The notes: generated from the sequence alone by a model not told the origin. Counted from the stretch's first letter, positions 9,936 through 22,214 are shown. The stretch is 64,000 nucleotides of DNA from Fereydounia khargensis (GCA_026413255.1 JAOCZO010000022.1:145397-209396), one strand, 5' to 3'. Translations and numbers: made by a program.

Positions 9936-12900
9936 ATGGCCTCCGAACAGCCCGCCGCTGAGCAGCAGCCACAGCAGCAGCAGGTCTCCGAGGCCGAGGC
10001 TCCTCAGGTGGACGAGTCAATCCAGCCATTTGAGATTGCTCTTCACCTCCCCGAGCGTCCTCTCCTTCCCTCTGGTGGAGCCGCTGCCGGCCTTCCCGAG
10101 ACCCCTTCGCCCCTCACTGTCGCTGTCACACCCCAGGAGACCCTCAACGATCTCCGCCTTACCATTGCTGACAGCCCCGAAGGCTACTGGCTCGGCGCTT
10201 TCTGCTTCCGACGACCCCTCCACCCAAGCGCAGCCCCTGCCAAGAAGGGCGCCAAGGTTGCTCTTGGAGAGCGAGTCAGCGAGTGGACCGAGCTCCGCGA
10301 GGTCTTCAAGGATGTCCCCAAGGACCAGCGCTCCCTCTACATCACTCATGTTCCCTTCAACGAGGCCGATGCTCGTGCACACGTCCAGCGGCTCCGAGAC
10401 CTTCTCAGTGGTGGCCACGCCGACCCCACCACCATTGGAATCGATGCCGCCATCAGCGTGCATGATGCCGTCAAGAACCCTGATGCTTGGTCCACACCCA
10501 CCAACGGTACCGTTGCCAAGAAGAACAACAAGAATGCTGACGCCGAAGCTGAAAAGCCTCTGCCTTTCTCCGACTGGGCGGGCTGGAACCCTGCTACTTC
10601 AACCGCCAACCTCATCCCTTCACAGGCTCGCAGGGCTCGACAGCTCCCCGTCTGCCTCAGGCATCTCTCCCTCTCAGCATGGAACCCACCGCCTCAGCAC
10701 CTCAAGCTCCAGGGTCACCTCCTCTACATTCAGATTGGCACCCTAGAGGGCGAGAGCGTACAAGTCACTGCCTCCACTCACGGCTTCTACATCAACCGCA
10801 CCTCAGGTTCCAAGTTTGACCCGGCACCTCGCCCTGCTGGCCAGGACTTTGCCTCTTGCTCCCTTTTCGACCTCCTTTGCGGCTTCTCCCCCCAGTTCCT
10901 CGCCAACTTTGCCAAGCTCTTCAACGACCCTGTCGCTGCTCGTGACTACTTTTCGGCCGTTCCCGTAACCAACTCCATTCCCGCCCACCCTTGGCTCGCT
11001 CGTCAGCACGCCCACCAGCTCGATGCGCTTCGCTCTCAGACTGCCTACCTCCTCACTGGCGCTGTCTCCGCGGACACTCTCGAGGGCACTCGCGACTGGA
11101 ACGATGAGATTCAGTCCACTCGAGAGCTGCCGCGCACCAACCTCCCCGAAAGGCTCATGCGCGACCGCGTCCTCAACCGCATCTTTGCCGAGTTCACCCA
11201 GGCTGCCGCCCGTGCTGTGCCCCGTGTTGCTGCCGGCGAGGTTCAGGCCATGAACCCGATGGACAGGCGTGATGCTCAGATGTTCATTGTCAACAACCTC
11301 TTCATCTCCAAGGGCGCTGACGGAGTCGACATCTACCCGCACATGGGTGGTGATGAGGCTGCTCACGTGGCTGTTGGCAAGGATGTGCAGGGAATCAAGA
11401 CCCTCAACAGCCTCGATGTCGATGGTCTTTGCCTGCTTGGCACTGTCGTCGTCGACTGGAAGGGCGAGCGATGGGTTGCTCAAAGCATCGTTCCCGGTCT
11501 TTTCCGCCGACGCGATGACGACGAAGATGCCTCCGCCGCCAAGGAGGATGAGAATGACGATAAGACCGAGTCCAAGTCCCCTCCCGCCAATGGTGACATT
11601 GCTAAGCAGGACCCCAACGAGGACACTCAGGTCGTTTACGGAGGTGTCGAAGGTCCTGAGGTCATCCGCGAGGATGCCACTTTCCACAAGCTCTTCAGCC
11701 AGGTCGCTCAGACCCTCCACCTCACCGAGCACGAGGTCGCCGATGCCAAGGAGAAGAAGCACTCCCTCTGGCTCAGCGTTGACTCAAAGGGTCTTCGCGG
11801 TGCCGATGGACGCAAGTACGTCCTTGATCTCGCCAGGCTCAGCCCCGTTGACATCAACTGGCTCGAGAAGGACATCAACGGCCAGATCATCCACGGCTCG
11901 GGTGACGCCGACGCGTCCTACCCTCACCGCTTGGCGCTTCTGCGTCCCGAGCTCCTCGAGATCTTCTGGGATAACGAGTTCCGAAAGTGGGCAAGGGAGC
12001 AGCTTGCGGCGCGACAGGAGGCCAAGGCCAAGGAGAGCGCCGCCACTGAGGAGGCTGATAAGGAGTCCAAGGAGGTCCAAGAGAAGCCTCAGGAGCCTGA
12101 GCGTATCGACTCGTCTGAGTTCAAGTTGAGCTTCAACCCAGATGCCTTCGCAGAGTTCAAGCTGGCGGACGAGGCTGCTGAGGGCGGCTCCAGGATTATC
12201 ACCCCCATCACCGACGAGTCTGATCCCACCGTCGCTGCGGTGCGACTGGCAGGAAACTTCCTCCGCGAGACTGCACTGCCTCGCTTCGTCACTGACGTTG
12301 CTGCTGGTCTCTTCTCTCCCCCCGACGGAGCTGCCCTGACCCGACAGATGCACGCCCGTGGTATCAACGTGCGTTACCTTGGATACCTGGCCCTGCTCTG
12401 TGAGGCCGAGCACAAGGACAAGCTTGATCAGGAGCTCATCAAGAAGGCTGGCCCAGGCCACGAGGCCTTCATCCGCGCCTTCCGCTCGGTCATCTTGCAG
12501 GAGATGGTGCTCCGTGCTAGCAAGCGCATCCTTCGATCCTTCCTTCGCGACATTGAGCAGGTCGAGGTGTCAGCCTGTGTGTCCCACTTCCTCAACTGTC
12601 TTGTTGGCAGTGCTCTCGAGCCCAACCCCAAGCCCGAGTACCGGCGATCGCCGTTCGCAGACAAGGAGGACCCTGCTTGGACCGAGCTCACCCCTGCATC
12701 GTTGGTGGAGCGCATCCAGTCCGAAGTTCGCCGTCGCTTCCGTTACGAGCTGCCTGCCTCCTTCTTTGAACAGGAACTCCGCAAGCCTCAGCTCCTCCGA
12801 GAGGTCTCCCTTCGTTGTGGAATCCAGCTCAAGCTCCAGGATTACCGCTTTGAGGCTGCTACATCCGAGGCGAATGGTCAGCTCGGCAACGCATCTGAAG

Positions 12901-14108
12901 ACTCCCATGGCGAGTCCACGGGCCAAGCCAACGGCAACGGTGCCGGCAAGAAGAAGAAGAAGGGTTCTAACGCCCAGAAGAAGGCTGCGGATAATGCTGC
13001 CAAGACCCAAAAGGTTACGACATTTGAGGCCAGCGATGTCCTCAACCTTCTTCCCGTCGTCAAGGACTCTACACCCAAGAGCACGCTCGCTGAAGAGGCC
13101 TTTGAGGCTGGCCGAATCTCGATCAGCCGAGGCGACCGCGAACTTGGTATTGAGCTGATGATGGAGGGTGTCAGCTTCCACGAGCAGATCTATGGGCTGG
13201 TCCACCCCGAGGTGTCTCGATGCTACTCCCTCTTCGCCAACATCATCCATCACTTTGCTGGTGTTCTCGCCATGGAGACTGCCGAGAAGATGCGTCAGGC
13301 CCAGGCGAATGGCGAAGAGGCTCCCGAGATTGAAACGACACCCATCAGCGAGCACCTCACAGTCGCTAATGCCCTGAGGTACCAGCGACAGGCTGTCACT
13401 GTCTCGGAGAGGACGCTTGGTCTTGACCACCCCGAGACGTTGAACCAGTACATGAACCTTGCCGTTCTCGAGAGGGCCGAAGGCAACACTGAGGCATCCC
13501 TGCTCCTGCAGCAGCGTGTTCTTGACCTCTGGAGTCTCCTTTACGGCAAGGAGCACCCCGACTGTGTCAACGCTCTGTCTAATGTCGCGCTTACGCTGCA
13601 GAACGCGCGACAGTTTGAGCTCAGTCTCAAGCTGTACCAGTCTGCACATGAGCTGGCGCTGTCCCTGTTTGGTCCTGACAGCATTCACACAGCGAACCTT
13701 GCTCACGAGCTCAGCCAGGCCTACACGCTGACTGGCGACCTCAAGACGGCGCTCACGGTTGAGAAGGAAGCTTGGAGGGTATTCGAGGAGCGTCTTGGCA
13801 AGGAAGATGCGCAGACCAAGGAGAGCGAGGCGTTCTGCCTCAGCCTTGCTGCCTCGGCAGTGCGCGTAGCCAAGCTTGAGAAGGAAGCACAAGCGCACGA
13901 GGCTCGTCAGGGTGCTTTCGGCATCGGTGCTGCCAGGCAGAGGACTGCGGGCGCTGCTCCTGGCCGAATTGGCGGTGGCGCACCAGTACCGGATGCACAG
14001 TCGAACCGATCGCTGGACGAGATTGTCAAGTACATTCAGGGTGGTGCCTCGTCCTCACCTGCCCGTCCCAAGGGCAAGTCGAAGCCTGGTGTCAAGGCGA
14101 GGAAGTAA
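9936..14108 (+). CDS. CLU1: CLU1/TIF31, clustered-mitochondria protein (eIF3-associated p135)
   Basis: Intronless, about 1390 residues from the ATG at 9936, usual for this family. Domain order fits CLU: a Gln/Pro-rich start, a CLU N-terminal ubiquitin-like region at about 30-110 ending 'GYWLGAFCFRR', the Clu domain at about 385-685 ('FAEFTQAAARAVPRVAAGEV', 'DRRDAQMFIVNNLFISKG'), the central helical region at about 760-890 ('HARGINVRYLGYLA'), a Lys-rich linker, and tetratricopeptide repeats at about 1050-1305 ('TLGLDHPETLNQYMNLAVLE', 'YGKEHPDCVNALSNVAL'). A low-complexity basic tail ends the protein. Clu proteins are known cytosolic mRNA-binding factors needed for even mitochondrial distribution and for translation of nuclear-encoded mitochondrial mRNAs; the yeast protein co-purifies with eIF3. 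Strong codon bias suggests high expression. The ATG at 9936 is the first in this frame; the frame is open a little further upstream but with no ATG. Confidence 0.95.
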   Translation: MASEQPAAEQQPQQQQVSEAEAPQVDESIQPFEIALHLPERPLLPSGGAAAGLPETPSPLTVAVTPQETLNDLRLTIADSPEGYWLGAFCFRRPLHPSAAPAKKGAKVALGERVSEWTELREVFKDVPKDQRSLYITHVPFNEADARAHVQRLRDLLSGGHADPTTIGIDAAISVHDAVKNPDAWSTPTNGTVAKKNNKNADAEAEKPLPFSDWAGWNPATSTANLIPSQARRARQLPVCLRHLSLSAWNPPPQHLKLQGHLLYIQIGTLEGESVQVTASTHGFYINRTSGSKFDPAPRPAGQDFASCSLFDLLCGFSPQFLANFAKLFNDPVAARDYFSAVPVTNSIPAHPWLARQHAHQLDALRSQTAYLLTGAVSADTLEGTRDWNDEIQSTRELPRTNLPERLMRDRVLNRIFAEFTQAAARAVPRVAAGEVQAMNPMDRRDAQMFIVNNLFISKGADGVDIYPHMGGDEAAHVAVGKDVQGIKTLNSLDVDGLCLLGTVVVDWKGERWVAQSIVPGLFRRRDDDEDASAAKEDENDDKTESKSPPANGDIAKQDPNEDTQVVYGGVEGPEVIREDATFHKLFSQVAQTLHLTEHEVADAKEKKHSLWLSVDSKGLRGADGRKYVLDLARLSPVDINWLEKDINGQIIHGSGDADASYPHRLALLRPELLEIFWDNEFRKWAREQLAARQEAKAKESAATEEADKESKEVQEKPQEPERIDSSEFKLSFNPDAFAEFKLADEAAEGGSRIITPITDESDPTVAAVRLAGNFLRETALPRFVTDVAAGLFSPPDGAALTRQMHARGINVRYLGYLALLCEAEHKDKLDQELIKKAGPGHEAFIRAFRSVILQEMVLRASKRILRSFLRDIEQVEVSACVSHFLNCLVGSALEPNPKPEYRRSPFADKEDPAWTELTPASLVERIQSEVRRRFRYELPASFFEQELRKPQLLREVSLRCGIQLKLQDYRFEAATSEANGQLGNASEDSHGESTGQANGNGAGKKKKKGSNAQKKAADNAAKTQKVTTFEASDVLNLLPVVKDSTPKSTLAEEAFEAGRISISRGDRELGIELMMEGVSFHEQIYGLVHPEVSRCYSLFANIIHHFAGVLAMETAEKMRQAQANGEEAPEIETTPISEHLTVANALRYQRQAVTVSERTLGLDHPETLNQYMNLAVLERAEGNTEASLLLQQRVLDLWSLLYGKEHPDCVNALSNVALTLQNARQFELSLKLYQSAHELALSLFGPDSIHTANLAHELSQAYTLTGDLKTALTVEKEAWRVFEERLGKEDAQTKESEAFCLSLAASAVRVAKLEKEAQAHEARQGAFGIGAARQRTAGAAPGRIGGGAPVPDAQSNRSLDEIVKYIQGGASSSPARPKGKSKPGVKARK

Positions 14109-16653
14109 AGTCAGCTCGGATTGCGTTTGTATCAAAAGTTGAGAAAAAAGTAGTATGAGCCTCGTCGCAGCATCTTGCCCCACACCGTCTAGTTACAACA
14201 ACTCGTAGCCTCAAGTCAAAAACCACATAGTAGCAACTACCTACATATAGTATTGTTCTAGCATTACGAATGCCAAAAGCACCACTCCTGTTCTGTTTTC
14301 CGTCTCTGTTTCTCTTTTCTCGTGTGTGAGCATCGACATCTGGTGCGGTACCGGACTCGCCCGCTCCCGTGGAAGCACAGCCGAGTCAAACGACAGCCAG
14401 GCAGTCATCTTTTGACTAGCCGACCCATGACTGTGTGGGAATAAAGCGTTCCAGTCAGTTGGCTCGCTGCCCGGCCTTAGTTGGCTGGGTTGGCAGGAGC
14501 GTAGTCGGTGCGGTATCTGACCGAACGCGATACGTCCGCTCGCTCTTTCGTCGTGGTCAACTCGAGAAGCGAATGTTGGGGCGCGTCAAGCAAGGGGGTT
14601 CCAACAACGTCTCAAAGTGCCCTACCGTCAGTGAGATACCCGCTCGGCGCCCCGCACTCGAAGGCCGAGCAGCCATTTACAGTACAACAGTACGGAGGGT
14701 TCGGCATCAGTCGCAGATATAACATTATCAGGTCAGCACAACCAAGATCTATGACCGACCTTCAAAGTCAGGAGACCGGTATGAACAAGTGGAACGGTCA
14801 CGCTGGTTGACCTTTCCCAGCCCGGAAGGGCCGGTGTCTCCAATGCCCAAAATCATGCCTTTTTGCTTGTTACTTGCAGCGAGATCTAGTGTGGCCTGTT
14901 TCCTCCTGAACAGGACAGGAAAGGAGCGTATTTTAATTCAAGACATGGTCTGCAAGCTGTAATCAGTGCGTTCGGGCGGCGTTCGCATTTCTTTTCATCT
15001 CGGCAAAAGCACAGCCGCGTCTGCCCGCGTAGTTTGTATTCGACTTGCTTGACTCCAACTTATATTTCATTCCACGGGGGGCAGATTTAAAGTGCTGCAT
15101 TGCACTTCCGTTAGGCTTGCTGGCCCTGTGAGCCATCAAAGCCCGAGCGAGCGTGGCGCCCCAATTCATTCCTGACCGGTTACCAAAAAAACGAACAGTG
15201 AGCGGGGTAGCAGTTTCTATGCTGTTCAGGGCACAGACGGAGCTGTTTTGTAGCTCAGCCTCTTCTGCCTCGTTTTGCTAGACAGTGTGTCGTTGGAACC
15301 AGTCACTGGTCATTGAGCGCCTAATTGGGCTACTGTTGCCTGCAGCGCTGGCAAGCTCAGTGCATAAGAGAGCAACGAAGGATTGCAGCATGGCATACGG
15401 TTGGCTGCAAACGGTCGATCCGAGCCAGACGAAGTGATTTCGACTCTTACCGCCAGAAGAGCAAGAAGAAGAAGAAACGCTGCCCAAAAAAAAAGGAAAA
15501 GAAAAGGAAATTCAAAACGAAGGACTGGCTCGCGTCCAGCTGCACACGCCAGAGTCTGACCAAAACCCTAGCCGCTGATTAGCAGTCAGGCAGCCACCCC
15601 CAGGCACCGCTCAGACCCAGACGCAGCCCAGTTAGCCAATAAGACCGGTCCAAGGAAAAAAAAGCGCATCCGTGGCTGCATCTCGACGAGCACGGACGAG
15701 CCGGTCGGTTACCAGCACTGTACAGTATGGTTCTGGGAGAGTGGGTGCAGACCGAGTGTCAGTGCAGTTGCAGTGTAGTTCACAGCACCCTCTCTCTGCC
15801 CTTCTGTTTCCCAGACGCACACGAGACTCGCGCCGACACAAAGGAAGAACCGCAAAAATCCACGCCGATCTGGTCTGGGTCAGCACTCTCCCTCTGCCTC
15901 GCGCGTTTGCTCTCTGCCGCGCCGCGCCCGTGCCCGCCGCCTGCCAGACAGCCCACGAAGACTCAAGTGGCGTGAGTGCAACACCCAAAACTGCCTGCCA
16001 GTCTGCCTGCCATTCCCCTGCTGACCCGGACCAGTAGATAGCCATTCTCATCCGATCCCTGCCCTCTGCTCTCAGCTCTGCACCCTTTCTTTCTCTCTAC
16101 CCACCTTGTCTTTTCTCAAACCGTCGGCACTGTTCTATCGGGGTACCTGCTGCACCCTTATTTCACTGCCACTCGTCATCCTTACCCCACGGACGAGCGC
16201 GGATCCTACCCCGCGGATAGCGTTCCTGGCCTCGACAGGACACATTGCTACCCGCCCCACCCTCCTTCTTGGTTGACGAGGCTCCCTCTAATCAGGCAGC
16301 CCGCAGGCTAGCAAGACTAGAGCGCTGACATCTGTGGCTACGGTCCATATACCCGCTCAGCTCTCGCCATCCACTTCCTTGTTCGTGGCGACGGTAACCA
16401 CCACCCTTCGGCTCGGAACCTGATTCAACTCTTCCTTGCGGTGCCCGTCTCTACTTTCTTTCCTTTCCTCGTCTCAACATTAGCGACGCTCTCGCCCTCA
16501 TTGCTTACCTGCCTTTGGTTTCCCGAATGCTTGCGCTTTAATCAGTCCTTTCACTATCGGTTCGACCTTTCATACTCCCGAATTCGTGCTCAACTTCACT
16601 CGGTTTCCACAGCAACACATTATCAGTAATACATCCAAGGCATTCAATTCAGC
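14109..16653. promoter_or_regulatory. 2.5-kb gene-free region and long leader upstream of HMG-CoA reductase
   Basis: No protein gene, tRNA or mobile element is recognised. GTAC-rich motifs occur at 14679-14696 and 15716-15730, an A-run at about 15484-15510 and a pyrimidine-rich stretch from about 16060 to 16500, which looks like the HMG-CoA reductase leader. A five-codon upstream ORF (ATG CTT GCG CTT TAA) lies at 16527-16541, 112 nt before the main start, and no other ATG follows it before the gene. The length is unusual beside the 150-800 bp gaps typical of the window and fits a gene with complex transcriptional control. Confidence 0.5.
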
Positions 16654-19600
16654 ATGTCTACGACGACTTCAACATCGTCGAGCACCGCCTCGATCGGGTC
16701 AGCCTCGCAGTCCCTCTCCCTGCCACGCGTCTTGCTGCGCAGACTGGCAGTCCAGGCATCCCGAAACCCGATCGAGGTGATTGTTACAATGTTCATCATT
16801 GTCACCCTCGCTTACTTCCAGCTCCTACACGCTGTGACCCACTCCAACTTCTTTGAGCCAATCAAGCGCGAAGCCTCATCTCTCGCAGCTGCCTCCTCTG
16901 GTCACGCCTCCTCTGCCCAGCTCCCGCTCGCTGAAGGAGTAGTATCCTCCGCAGACGACGCTTTCGACACTGTTTTCGTCCGACAGGCTGGTAAGAAGAA
17001 CCTTTGGGTCCCTCTCAGCCAGTACCTCGCCAAGGGGCAGGGCGAGGTCTCTGAGCTCAACGCCGCCTCTCTCTTCGACGCTGCTTCCTCCCAGACGTTC
17101 TTTGTCGAGCCAGTCCTTGTCACTGACGCTGAGGAGGCTCATGCTAGCTCCGCTATTGACCAGACACTGCTTCCCGCCATGTCTGCTAACGTAGCTACCA
17201 AGCTCGGTCTTCCCCAAGGTAGCCAGGTTACCCTGGTCCAGGACAGCAAGAATGGCCAGCTTGCCTACGTGTTCGGAAAGAGCTTCGCCGATACTGACTC
17301 TGCAAAGGACGAAAAGGACCGAGAGGACTTCCTTCGCGCCGTGTCGGATCCTGCAGTCCTTTCAGAGTCGCTCAACCTCACCATCGAGTCGCTCTCGCGT
17401 CCCGCTTCGATTTCCGGCTCCAAGCCTATTGGCTCGCCTTTCGCCGGCTTGCAGGTCGCTGCTCTTCTCCCGGACAATGGATTTAGCCCCTTCGCTCTCA
17501 ACAATCTCAAGGGAAAGAAGATCATTGGTGGTTCCGAGGAGCTGCGAAGCATCAGATGGATGGCCTATGCGATCAGGGCACTCGTTCTTCGATTCTGGGC
17601 TCTGATCAAGAAGGCTGACTCGGCGGACATCTTTGTCATGCTTTCAGCCTACATTTTGATGCACGGCACTTTTGTCAACCTCTTCCTGTCCATGCGCAAG
17701 TTCGGCAGTAACTTCTGGCTCGGAACCTCTGTCATGATCTCGTCCACTTTCGCTTTCCTCCTGGCTCTCACCTTCGCCTACTTGCTCGGAGTCACAGTTG
17801 ACCCAATCTGCCTCTCCGAGGCGCTTCCTTTCCTGGTCATCCTCGTCGGCTTCGAGAAGCCGTACCTGCTCACTCGCGCCGTCTTCACTCACCCAGACTT
17901 CGCTCCGAGCACATCCGGCCTGCTGACGCGCGAGCAGTCCCAGCCCGACCTTCTGTTCAACAACGCTGAGCCCATCAAGGGTCAGATTGGCACCAAGGGC
18001 AAGGGCGAGCAGACCCTTGCAGTTTCCCGAGAAGAGTCGTTTGTTCGCGCTCTCACCGAGAGACTGAAGAATGAGAGCTCGCTCCGATTGTCCGCCCCTT
18101 CTCCGGTCCCTGCTCACGAGGTCGTTGTCGCCGCCGTCAACCGTGTTGGTCTTCCCATCGTCCGCGACTACGCGATCGAGATTGCTGTCATGGCTGTCGG
18201 AGCTACCAGCGGTGTGAGCGGCTTGCGCGAGTTCTGTCAGCTCGCTGCGCTGATTCTCCTGTTCGACTGCATCTTCCTCTTTGCTTTCTACGTTTCCATT
18301 CTCACCGTGATGGTCGAGGTGCACAGGATCAAGATCATGCGTGGCATGCGCAGGCCCAAGCCTTCCACCCCCCCGAATGTCGACACGGACAGCAGCGAGT
18401 CAGTCCCCGTCTCCCCTGCCTCGGATGTCTCCTCTTCTCGTGACAACAGCCCTAGTCGCAAGCAAAGGCCTGTTTGGAAGCGAGTCATCAAGCTCATCTT
18501 CGGTCGAGTTCCGTTCGAGAAGCGCACTGGCAAGGAGAGCCCCGTCGCTCGTCTCAAGCTTCTGCTCATTACCTCGTTCCTGGTGCTGCACTCGCTCAAC
18601 CTCATCTCGACTCTGACCACTCAGTCGGCAATTACCCGACACCACGCTACTTACGAGCCCTCGCCATACCAGGCTGTTGCAGACTCCTCTGTAATCTTTG
18701 GACCTGGCTCCGACAGCCCCTCCGTCGCGCCTCTCCTTGCAGAGCTTTCCAACTCTCAGCCTGACAACGTCGACCTCATCGCTCGCATTTCCGAGCCAAC
18801 GATCCTGGTTCTGTTCGATTCGCAGGTCGCGTCCACAGGCTCGCGCAATGTCCTGGCCAGTGCCGCCCTCAACACGTCCGGAATCAGCTCGTTTGGCTCG
18901 TCCAAGTCGACGAGGTCCAAGTCGGTCAGCAGGGGCTCCTCGTCTCTCGCTGTACTTGACGGATTCATGAGCAGCTGGACTGTCATTGTTGGTGATCCGG
19001 TCATCAGCAAATGGATGTCCCTTGCCCTTGGTATCAGCATTTTCCTCAACGCCTACCTGCTGAAGGGAATCGCAAATGGAAATGCCGCCCTCGCCGAGGG
19101 CAATGCGGCTGGTGCTGCTGCCTACGCGGCCGCTCGTTTCATCGGTGCTCACCTTGATTCGGAGGCACGAGCAACTGAGGGACAGGATGCTCGAGCGGGT
19201 CGACGATCAGGACGCGATGAGAGGCCATCATTGACGCTTCGTGGAGCAAGCAGCGACACTGTTACCGACTATCACAAGAAGCTTGCTGCCGCATCGGCTG
19301 CCGGCGCCTCTGGTCCCATCTCGAAATTGGCTCACGAGGGTGAGACTCTGAAGCCTGTGTCCCAGAACGGCGAGGTTCACCGATCCATCCCTGTCCCCGC
19401 AAGCGCTGTATCCACCGATGCTGCCCAGTCCCTCCAGCTCAACGGAGCTTGTGAAGCGGACGCTCGCTCGGAGCCTGCTGTGTTCGTTGGACCTGATGGC
19501 AAGGAGGTTGTTCGTCCTTTCGAGGAGCTTGTTGAGATTTACGCTGGTGGCGCTGGTGTCTTCTTCCTTACGGATGAGGAGATCATCCTCCTTGGACAGA

Positions 19601-20994
19601 AGGGTAAGATTGCTGCGTATGCACTCGAGAAGGTGCTTCAGGACCACGACCGCGCTGTCCGCGTTCGACGTGCGCTCGTTTCGCGAGCCTCTGTCAGCAA
19701 GACGCTCGAAACTTCGTTGCTGCCTCATAAGAACTACGACTACTCCAAGGTCATGGGTGCCTGTTGCGAGAACGTGGTCGGCTACATGCCCATTCCTGTC
19801 GGTATTGCTGGTCCTCTGACGATCGATGGTCAGGTGCTTCCCATCCCAATGGCCACCACTGAGGGTACTCTTGTCGCCTCGACCTCGCGAGGTTGCAAGG
19901 CTCTCAACGCTGGTGGCGGTGTTACCACGGTCTTGACCCAGGATGCGATGACTCGTGGCCCTGCTCTCGAGTTCCCCAACATTACCAGTGCGGCTCGTGC
20001 CAAGCGTTGGATCGACTCGCAGGAGGGAGCTTCTACCATCAAGGCAGCTTTCGACTCGACATCTCGCTTTGCTCGTCTCTCGTCTCTCCGTTGTGTTCTC
20101 GCCGGTCGAACGCTCTACGTTCGCTTCGCCACCGCGACAGGTGACGCGATGGGTATGAACATGATTTCCAAGGGTGTCGAGAAGGCGCTCGGAATGATGA
20201 AGGAGGACCACTTCCCCGAGATGACCGTCTTGTCACTCTCAGGCAACTACTGCACAGACAAGAAGCCCGCGGCGATCAACTGGATTGAGGGACGTGGAAA
20301 GAGTGTGGTCGCCGAGGCGGTTGTACCTGGCTCGGTAGTCAAGTCGGTTCTCAAGGCGACAGTTGAGGATCTGGTCAACCTGAACCAGAAGAAGAACCTG
20401 ATCGGCAGCGCAATGGCTGGCTCGATCGGTGGCTTCAACGCGCATGCTGCCAACATTCTGACGGCGATCTACATTGCGACGGGCCAGGACCCAGCGCAGA
20501 ATGTTGAGAGTTCCAACTGTATGACGCTCATGGAGAGCATCAACGGCGGGCAGGACCTGCTCGTGACGGTGTCGATGCCTTCTATCGAGGTCGGAACCGT
20601 CGGAGGCGGAACGGTACTGCCACCTCAGCGTGCCATGCTCGAGATGATCGGCGTGGCTGGCGCGCACCCTACGACACCTGGCGCCAATGCACAGAGGCTG
20701 GCGCGTGTGATTGCTGCGGCCGTCATGGCCGGTGAGCTGTCGCTGATGGGCGCACTCAGCGCTGGCCATCTGATCCAGGCGCACATGAAGCACAACCGCA
20801 GCGTCCCCAACACGCCCGGTACCATGACGCCTCTTCCGCGTCCCGAGACGCCCAAGTACTTTGCAGCCAGCATGACGCCGCTTGTCGCACCTCCTGTGCA
20901 GAGCCAGCGTGCCTCGCCAACGGGCAGCAAACTGCTCACAGCTGATTCGGTACCCAATTCGGTAGACCACTCGCGACGAAGCAGCGCAGCCTAG
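16654..20994 (+). CDS. HMG1: 3-hydroxy-3-methylglutaryl-CoA reductase (class I, ER membrane)
   Basis: Intronless, 1446 residues. The enzyme reduces HMG-CoA to mevalonate with NADPH, the committed step of sterol and isoprenoid synthesis. The first membrane segment is near residues 45-65 ('[19 protein letters not shown]'), followed by a luminal region and a multi-span sterol-sensing region at about 320-560, then more segments up to about 800 and a Ser-rich cytosolic linker. The catalytic domain begins near residue 950. Expected catalytic residues are present: Glu1070 in '[11 protein letters not shown]', Asp1164 in '[10 protein letters not shown]', the Lys1203/1204 pair in '[11 protein letters not shown]' and His1372 in '[10 protein letters not shown]'. 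The site equivalent to the mammalian AMPK-regulated serine is conserved in 'MKHNRSVP'. A Ser/Pro-rich tail of about 70 residues follows. It is longer than yeast Hmg1, mostly through linkers. Regulation is suggested by the long upstream region and the small uORF. Confidence 0.97.
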   Translation: MSTTTSTSSSTASIGSASQSLSLPRVLLRRLAVQASRNPIEVIVTMFIIVTLAYFQLLHAVTHSNFFEPIKREASSLAAASSGHASSAQLPLAEGVVSSADDAFDTVFVRQAGKKNLWVPLSQYLAKGQGEVSELNAASLFDAASSQTFFVEPVLVTDAEEAHASSAIDQTLLPAMSANVATKLGLPQGSQVTLVQDSKNGQLAYVFGKSFADTDSAKDEKDREDFLRAVSDPAVLSESLNLTIESLSRPASISGSKPIGSPFAGLQVAALLPDNGFSPFALNNLKGKKIIGGSEELRSIRWMAYAIRALVLRFWALIKKADSADIFVMLSAYILMHGTFVNLFLSMRKFGSNFWLGTSVMISSTFAFLLALTFAYLLGVTVDPICLSEALPFLVILVGFEKPYLLTRAVFTHPDFAPSTSGLLTREQSQPDLLFNNAEPIKGQIGTKGKGEQTLAVSREESFVRALTERLKNESSLRLSAPSPVPAHEVVVAAVNRVGLPIVRDYAIEIAVMAVGATSGVSGLREFCQLAALILLFDCIFLFAFYVSILTVMVEVHRIKIMRGMRRPKPSTPPNVDTDSSESVPVSPASDVSSSRDNSPSRKQRPVWKRVIKLIFGRVPFEKRTGKESPVARLKLLLITSFLVLHSLNLISTLTTQSAITRHHATYEPSPYQAVADSSVIFGPGSDSPSVAPLLAELSNSQPDNVDLIARISEPTILVLFDSQVASTGSRNVLASAALNTSGISSFGSSKSTRSKSVSRGSSSLAVLDGFMSSWTVIVGDPVISKWMSLALGISIFLNAYLLKGIANGNAALAEGNAAGAAAYAAARFIGAHLDSEARATEGQDARAGRRSGRDERPSLTLRGASSDTVTDYHKKLAAASAAGASGPISKLAHEGETLKPVSQNGEVHRSIPVPASAVSTDAAQSLQLNGACEADARSEPAVFVGPDGKEVVRPFEELVEIYAGGAGVFFLTDEEIILLGQKGKIAAYALEKVLQDHDRAVRVRRALVSRASVSKTLETSLLPHKNYDYSKVMGACCENVVGYMPIPVGIAGPLTIDGQVLPIPMATTEGTLVASTSRGCKALNAGGGVTTVLTQDAMTRGPALEFPNITSAARAKRWIDSQEGASTIKAAFDSTSRFARLSSLRCVLAGRTLYVRFATATGDAMGMNMISKGVEKALGMMKEDHFPEMTVLSLSGNYCTDKKPAAINWIEGRGKSVVAEAVVPGSVVKSVLKATVEDLVNLNQKKNLIGSAMAGSIGGFNAHAANILTAIYIATGQDPAQNVESSNCMTLMESINGGQDLLVTVSMPSIEVGTVGGGTVLPPQRAMLEMIGVAGAHPTTPGANAQRLARVIAAAVMAGELSLMGALSAGHLIQAHMKHNRSVPNTPGTMTPLPRPETPKYFAASMTPLVAPPVQSQRASPTGSKLLTADSVPNSVDHSRRSSAA

Positions 20995-21175
20995 TGTGCT
21001 TTCTTTTCACCTGTAGCACGGACCTTCTGCTTCTTCACAAACCACCCAGCCAACCCAAGCATGAAAAATATCGATCACGGTCGTTTGTGTTTTTGAGAAA
21101 ACAATTCAATGGGAACTACCAGTCATCATCATTGTGTGATTGAGTGAACAATGGAATGCTTCACGCTACAGCGCA

Positions 21176-21967
21176 CTACTGGCCATGACCAAAGGTGTTG
21201 GCACCAGCATCAGTACCAGGGATCTTGGCGTGATCCTTGACGCTCGGAGCCGCCTCGTAAATGATGTTGGTTGGGCCCTCTCTCCTGAGATTCTTGAACT
21301 CTCCTTTGAATCCTAAGTAATAGATCCTGCTTGTCTCGGCGCCCTGGGAAGCGGGCACGAAGAGGTGGATGGTAGTCACGTCCGGGAACTTGGCCGGTTT
21401 GAGGGGGAACTCGACGACCTCTCTTGACTGTGGGATCGACTCGAGTTTCTGGGTGGGCGGGGTATCTGGGGCCGAGTCAAAGTCGATGTCACGGTTGGCG
21501 TATATGTGGACCTCAGAGGGCGTCTGGTCGGCTGAGCCACATTTGAGTAGCAGAGAGCGCAGGCGGACTGATCCGGTGAACGGGATACGCAGGATCAGCT
21601 GGTCGTCGGCGTCGGATTCTAGGTACCGGTCTTCGTTGAGGCGTTGGTCGTACGGCTTGATGACTCGTACGCCCATTTGCTAAGTAAGTCGATGTGCGTC
21701 AGCAGGGAATGGAAAAGAAGTGAGGGTGAGATCATACGTACTGGTTCGAGCTCGTTAAGTGCTTCGACGCCGTCGAGATCAATCGAGGAATACAGCAGAT
21801 CTTGTTGGCCCTGTCATAGGGAAGAACTTGGCGTCAGACTGAGCAGGCAGACAGGAGACAGGAATGGAAAGTCGTGGGTTGCTTACCTCCCCAGGCTTAA
21901 TGTGGTCATCGTCATCGTGCGAGTGGCCGTGGCCACAGGAACCGTGGTGCTCGTGTCGACACGACAT
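21176..21967 (-). CDS. PITH-domain protein (PITHD1/TXNL1 C-terminal-like)
   Basis: Exons 21967-21887, 21810-21742 and 21679-21176 with introns of 76 and 62 nt give 217 residues. The N terminus is His/Asp-rich ('HEHHGSCGHGHSHDDDDH'), as in other PITHD1 proteins. The PITH domain follows: 'DLLYSSIDLDGVEALNE', 'VIKPYDQRLNEDRYLESDAD', 'ILRIPFTGSVRLRSLLLK', 'PSEVHIYANRDIDFD' and 'YLGFKGEFKNLRR'. PITH domains are known to bind the 26S proteasome in thioredoxin-like protein 1; this stand-alone version probably acts as a proteasome-associated or regulatory cytosolic protein, but the exact role is unclear. No thioredoxin domain is attached. Tail-to-tail with HMG-CoA reductase (181 bp between stops). 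Confidence 0.9.
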
Positions 21968-22214
21968 TGTTGTCAGTGAACTGCTCGAGAGAGCTAAAGG
22001 TAAGGAAGGAAGAAAGGACGGAACGCATCATGACTGAGCCACACATTAAACAAAAAGTGGAGGGGTTCACGCTGGAGAGACACGTGACCGGGTGGAAGCA
22101 GAAGCAGAGTCGCAGTCTGAACGGAACCGATATGCAAATGCTACGATACGATTGGGAAAGAAGGAAGGTATGCTAAGTACAACAGGTGCCACAGACCGCA
22201 GAGGGAGATCTTGT

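Noticed and set aside
12570-13898. 442-codon open frame opposite CLU1
   Set aside because: Antisense shadow caused by strong GC3 bias; the plus-strand frame has clear CLU1 domains over the same interval.
16170-16200. CTTACCCCAC, similar to a sterol regulatory element, upstream of HMG-CoA reductase
   Set aside because: It matches the SRE consensus only partly and occurs in pyrimidine-rich DNA where such matches arise by chance.
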